NCBI GenBank assembly: GCA_021162845.1
Contig: JAGGXX010000064.1
Coordinates: 1 to 35,912, forward strand
Direction of reading: 5' to 3'
DNA length: 35,912 bases
DNA from: Thermoprotei archaeon
Lineage (GTDB): Archaea > Thermoproteota > Thermoprotei > QMSL01 > B3-G16
Under the pieces are notes generated by a model. The model saw only the letters and a program-made list of their open reading frames with translations. It had not been told where the DNA came from and did not search any database. Numbering within the stretch: the first letter of the stretch is position 1; each line of letters begins with the position of its first letter. The position numbers were made by a program, and so were the translations under genes. This document shows, piece after piece, positions 33,494-35,912 of the stretch.

Positions 33494-34543
33494 ATGACCG
33501 AACGCCTGAAAATAGGCATAATAGGATGTGGGGAGATAGCCACACGAACGGCGCAGGCAATAGCAGATGCTAGGAACGCCGTTATAGGTATGGTAATGGA
33601 CTTAAGGGAAGCCCTAGCCAGGGATCTAGGGACTAAGTACGGGGTTCCTTATACGAGTAGATTAGACAAGCTCCTAAGCTCTGATATAGATGCCGTATAT
33701 ATCGCCACGCCTCATGATACACACGCACCCTTAGCGGTCAAGGCCGCAAGGGCTGGCAAGCATGTGCTCGTGGAGAAGCCCATAGCTACGACGATAGATG
33801 ATGCTCATAAAATGATAGAGGAGTGCAGGAGGAATGGCGTGAAGCTCTCCGTTTGCTTCATTCATCGCTATAACCCTATAATACAAGAGGCCAGAAGGCT
33901 CGTCAAGGCCAACGCTATAGGTGAGGTAATAAGCATTCATACATGGACCCTTATAGATAAGCCCGAGGCTTACTGGAGGGGAGGCTATACCGGCCGCGTG
34001 AAGGATGATTGGAGGATGCATAAGGATAGAGCAGGTGGGGGTATTTTAATAATGAATATAGTGCATAACGTGGACTACCTTAGGTATATCACAGGGTTAG
34101 AAGCCGTTAGGATCTATAGTGAATACGGCACGTTGGCAACTCATGCCGAGGTAGAGGACTCAATAGTTGTTACCATTCGTTACTCTAACGGTGCGCTAGG
34201 AAGCATAGTCGCCCATTCGTGCGCTAGGGGTGGGATAGGCCCCTTAAATCCAGGTCGGGATAGGATCTTGGGAGTCAAAGGGCAAATTATCCTGAGCAAT
34301 CCCCTCCTGGTATACGTAACGGAGAAGGTCAGAGGCTATGACCTAAGGGTCAACACATGGAATAAAGTGCCTCTAAGGAAGACAAATCCACGGCGGAGGT
34401 ACGTAGAGGAGACCGCAAGGGCAATCCTAGCAGACGAGAAACCTCCGATCTCAGGGGAAGACGGTCTTAAGGCACTCGAAATAATATTAGCCGCGTATAA
34501 GGCAGGAAGATTGCACAAGCCTATAAGCCTTCCTTTAAGATAA
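33494..34543 (+). CDS. Gfo/Idh/MocA family oxidoreductase
   Basis: A 349-aa NAD(P)-dependent sugar or inositol oxidoreductase. The N-terminal Rossmann domain begins KIGIIGCGEIATRTAQAI, followed by DIDAVYIATPHDTHAPLAVKAARAGKHVLVEKPIA, with the EKP motif holding the catalytic-type Lys. The C-terminal domain has HKDRAGGGILIMNIVHNVDYLRYITG with the conserved Asp-x-x-x-His-like pattern (NIVHNVDYL). It lies 50 bp after the isomerase gene on the same strand and 28 bp before an aminotransferase gene. With that aminotransferase it could make an amino sugar or aminocyclitol, or it could oxidise the released sugar. Confidence 0.85.
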   Translation: MTERLKIGIIGCGEIATRTAQAIADARNAVIGMVMDLREALARDLGTKYGVPYTSRLDKLLSSDIDAVYIATPHDTHAPLAVKAARAGKHVLVEKPIATTIDDAHKMIEECRRNGVKLSVCFIHRYNPIIQEARRLVKANAIGEVISIHTWTLIDKPEAYWRGGYTGRVKDDWRMHKDRAGGGILIMNIVHNVDYLRYITGLEAVRIYSEYGTLATHAEVEDSIVVTIRYSNGALGSIVAHSCARGGIGPLNPGRDRILGVKGQIILSNPLLVYVTEKVRGYDLRVNTWNKVPLRKTNPRRRYVEETARAILADEKPPISGEDGLKALEIILAAYKAGRLHKPISLPLR

Positions 34544-34571
34544 TTATACTCGGGGTTATCTACCCGGTGAG

Positions 34572-35849
34572 ATGAGAATTATGGTCGAAAAACCAGCGAT
34601 TCTGGGCGGGACGCCCGCACGGACGAGACCCCTAGGCGATTGGCCCATTATAACCGATGAGGAGATTGAAGCTGTTACCAGAGTCCTAAGGCGTAGGAAG
34701 CTCTTTGCCTCAATGTATGAGGGTATAGAAGTACCTGCCTTTGAGGAGGAGTTCGCTAAGGCAATGAATGTGAAGTACGCTATAGCCGTTAGTTCAGGCA
34801 CTGCAGCCCTTGACATAGCTATAGCAGCTCTTGGCATAGGACCCGGTGATGAGGTCATAACTACGCCCTATACTTTCATAGCATCCGCTACATGTATTCT
34901 GCAGAACTGTGCAATACCGGTATTCGCTGATGTAGATCTCAGGACTAGGAACATAGACCCCAACGCCATACGTGATAAGATAACGGATAGGACCAAGGCG
35001 ATAATCGTAGTTCACATAGGAGGTCATCCAGCTGCTATGGACGAGATAATGGAGATGGCCGAAGAACACGACCTCTACGTCATAGAGGATTGTGCCCAGG
35101 CACACTTAGCGGAATATAAGGACGAAATCGTAGGAGGAATAGGACACATCGGCATATTTAGCTTCCAGGAATCGAAGAACATGACGGCAGGCGAAGGGGG
35201 CATCATAACCACCAATGACCCAGAAATAGCGGAGGCGTGTTATTCCCTTAGGGAACATGGTAGGCTTAGAAATCGCCCATGGTATTATCATGCGAGGCTC
35301 GGCTGGAACTATAGAATGACTGAGATGCAGGCCGCGATATTAAGGGTCCAGCTAAAAAGGCTACCTCATATAACCGAGGAGCGTAGGAGGAACGCGCGCT
35401 ATCTAGCTAGACTCTTAAACGAAGTAGAGGGCGTCAACGCAGGGTACGTAGCCCCTTACGTGAAACATGCATATCACCTATTCATGATAGATTACTTCCC
35501 TGAGATAGTAGGTATGAGCAAAATGAGTTTCGTGCAGGCCGTAAAGGCGGAAGGAATACCACTCCAAGAGGGGTATGCATGGCCCGTCTATGAGAACGAT
35601 ATCTTCAAGAACCTGAGGGCAAGGCCTAGGGGCTGTCCATATACGTGTCCATATTATGGGCGTGAGGTGAAGTACGAAAAGGGCCTTTGTCCCAATGCCG
35701 AGAAGTTATGCTACGAGAGAGGCCTTTGGATGCCAGGTTTCTCATTAAATGTACCTGAGAAGGAGCTTGACGATGTGTTAGTAGCGCTTGAAAAAGTGCT
35801 AAGCTATAAGGATGAGATAGCGAAGGAGTTAAACAGCAGGTCTTCATGA
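34572..35849 (+). CDS. DegT/DnrJ/EryC1/StrS family aminotransferase
   Basis: A 425-aa PLP-dependent sugar or cyclitol aminotransferase. VSSGTAALDIAIAALGIGPGDEVI is the phosphate-binding start, and VIEDCAQAH gives the Asp that pairs with the PLP nitrogen (Asp173). FSFQESKNMTAGEGG carries the Schiff-base Lys202. Near the C-terminus is a Cys-rich insert, RGCPYTCPYYGREV ... LCPNAEKLC, seen in some members of the group; it may bind metal or form disulfides. It follows a Gfo/Idh/MocA gene, the classical oxidase-aminotransferase pair that turns a hydroxyl into an amine on a sugar or inositol. ATG 34572 is chosen; a second ATG lies three codons later. The operon may continue past the window. Confidence 0.85.
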   Translation: MRIMVEKPAILGGTPARTRPLGDWPIITDEEIEAVTRVLRRRKLFASMYEGIEVPAFEEEFAKAMNVKYAIAVSSGTAALDIAIAALGIGPGDEVITTPYTFIASATCILQNCAIPVFADVDLRTRNIDPNAIRDKITDRTKAIIVVHIGGHPAAMDEIMEMAEEHDLYVIEDCAQAHLAEYKDEIVGGIGHIGIFSFQESKNMTAGEGGIITTNDPEIAEACYSLREHGRLRNRPWYYHARLGWNYRMTEMQAAILRVQLKRLPHITEERRRNARYLARLLNEVEGVNAGYVAPYVKHAYHLFMIDYFPEIVGMSKMSFVQAVKAEGIPLQEGYAWPVYENDIFKNLRARPRGCPYTCPYYGREVKYEKGLCPNAEKLCYERGLWMPGFSLNVPEKELDDVLVALEKVLSYKDEIAKELNSRSS

Positions 35850-35912
35850 GCTATATCGGGATATTATTTCCCTAGCCTCCTCCTCAGAAGGACAGTATGC
35901 CTGTATTAATAC
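35850..35912. other. Window end, no feature seen
   Basis: The last 63 bp after the aminotransferase stop hold no start codon with a ribosome site and no T-run long enough to call a terminator. The reading frame AGGACAGTATGCC near 35888 may open another gene beyond the window, but this cannot be judged. Confidence 0.2.

Overview
This window reads as archaeal. AT-rich TATA elements lie about 23-28 bp upstream of several first codons, which suggests leaderless mRNAs. GTG starts are common, genes overlap tightly, and most products resemble Thermoproteota (TACK) proteins. The mix of glycosidases (GH29, GH127, a GH-A-like enzyme, large extracellular proteins) with a complete shikimate pathway fits a thermophilic heterotroph that uses plant- or biofilm-derived polysaccharides, such as Bathyarchaeia, Brockarchaeota or Caldarchaeales. 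This placement is inferred; the window has no rRNA, and I recognised no tRNA.

Left part (1-13.1 kb): loosely packed single genes on both strands. These are a small unknown protein, a GH-A-like glycosidase, two metallo-beta-lactamase-fold hydrolases, a secreted helical protein rich in N-glycosylation sequons, a GH29 alpha-L-fucosidase, an amidohydrolase, an MgtC/DUF4010 membrane protein, a two-helix membrane protein, a Cys-motif protein with a Trp/Pro-rich tail and a DUF3604/PHP-type protein. At 1.7-2.7 kb on the minus strand is a decaying redox cluster: a shortened tatC-like gene with a foreign tail, a frameshifted Tat-exported NapG/MauM-type ferredoxin, and the first helix of a NapH-type protein.

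Centre (13.2-22.7 kb, minus strand): one continuous aromatic amino acid operon in the order tktN-tktC-aroG-aroB-aroD-aroE-aroK-aroA-aroC-aroQ-tyrA, with almost every junction overlapping. The split transketolase would supply erythrose 4-phosphate to DAHP synthase, and the remaining genes run to chorismate, prephenate and the tyrosine branch. Four points stand out. The transketolase N-subunit carries an N-terminal winged helix. Two tiny overlapping ORFs lie between the promoter and tktN. Shikimate kinase is the bacterial P-loop type and not the GHMP type usual in archaea. tyrA has no ATG/GTG/TTG start that would keep its Rossmann glycine motif.

Right part (22.8-35.9 kb): a DJ-1/PfpI protein; an MNT nucleotidyltransferase with a HEPN partner interrupted by an in-frame stop; a 1037-residue membrane-anchored extracellular protein; a three-cysteine LarE-type sulfur transferase; a cyclophilin-like protein; a presenilin-like GxGD membrane protease candidate; and a plus-strand carbohydrate operon (GH127 beta-L-arabinofuranosidase, TIM-barrel sugar isomerase, Gfo/Idh/MocA oxidoreductase, DegT-family aminotransferase) that runs nearly to the window edge.

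I saw no CRISPR array, insertion sequence or integrase. The strongest unusual signals are the wHTH-transketolase with its mini-ORF leader, the aroQ/tyrA junction, and the broken genes (NapG/NapH/TatC remnants and HEPN).
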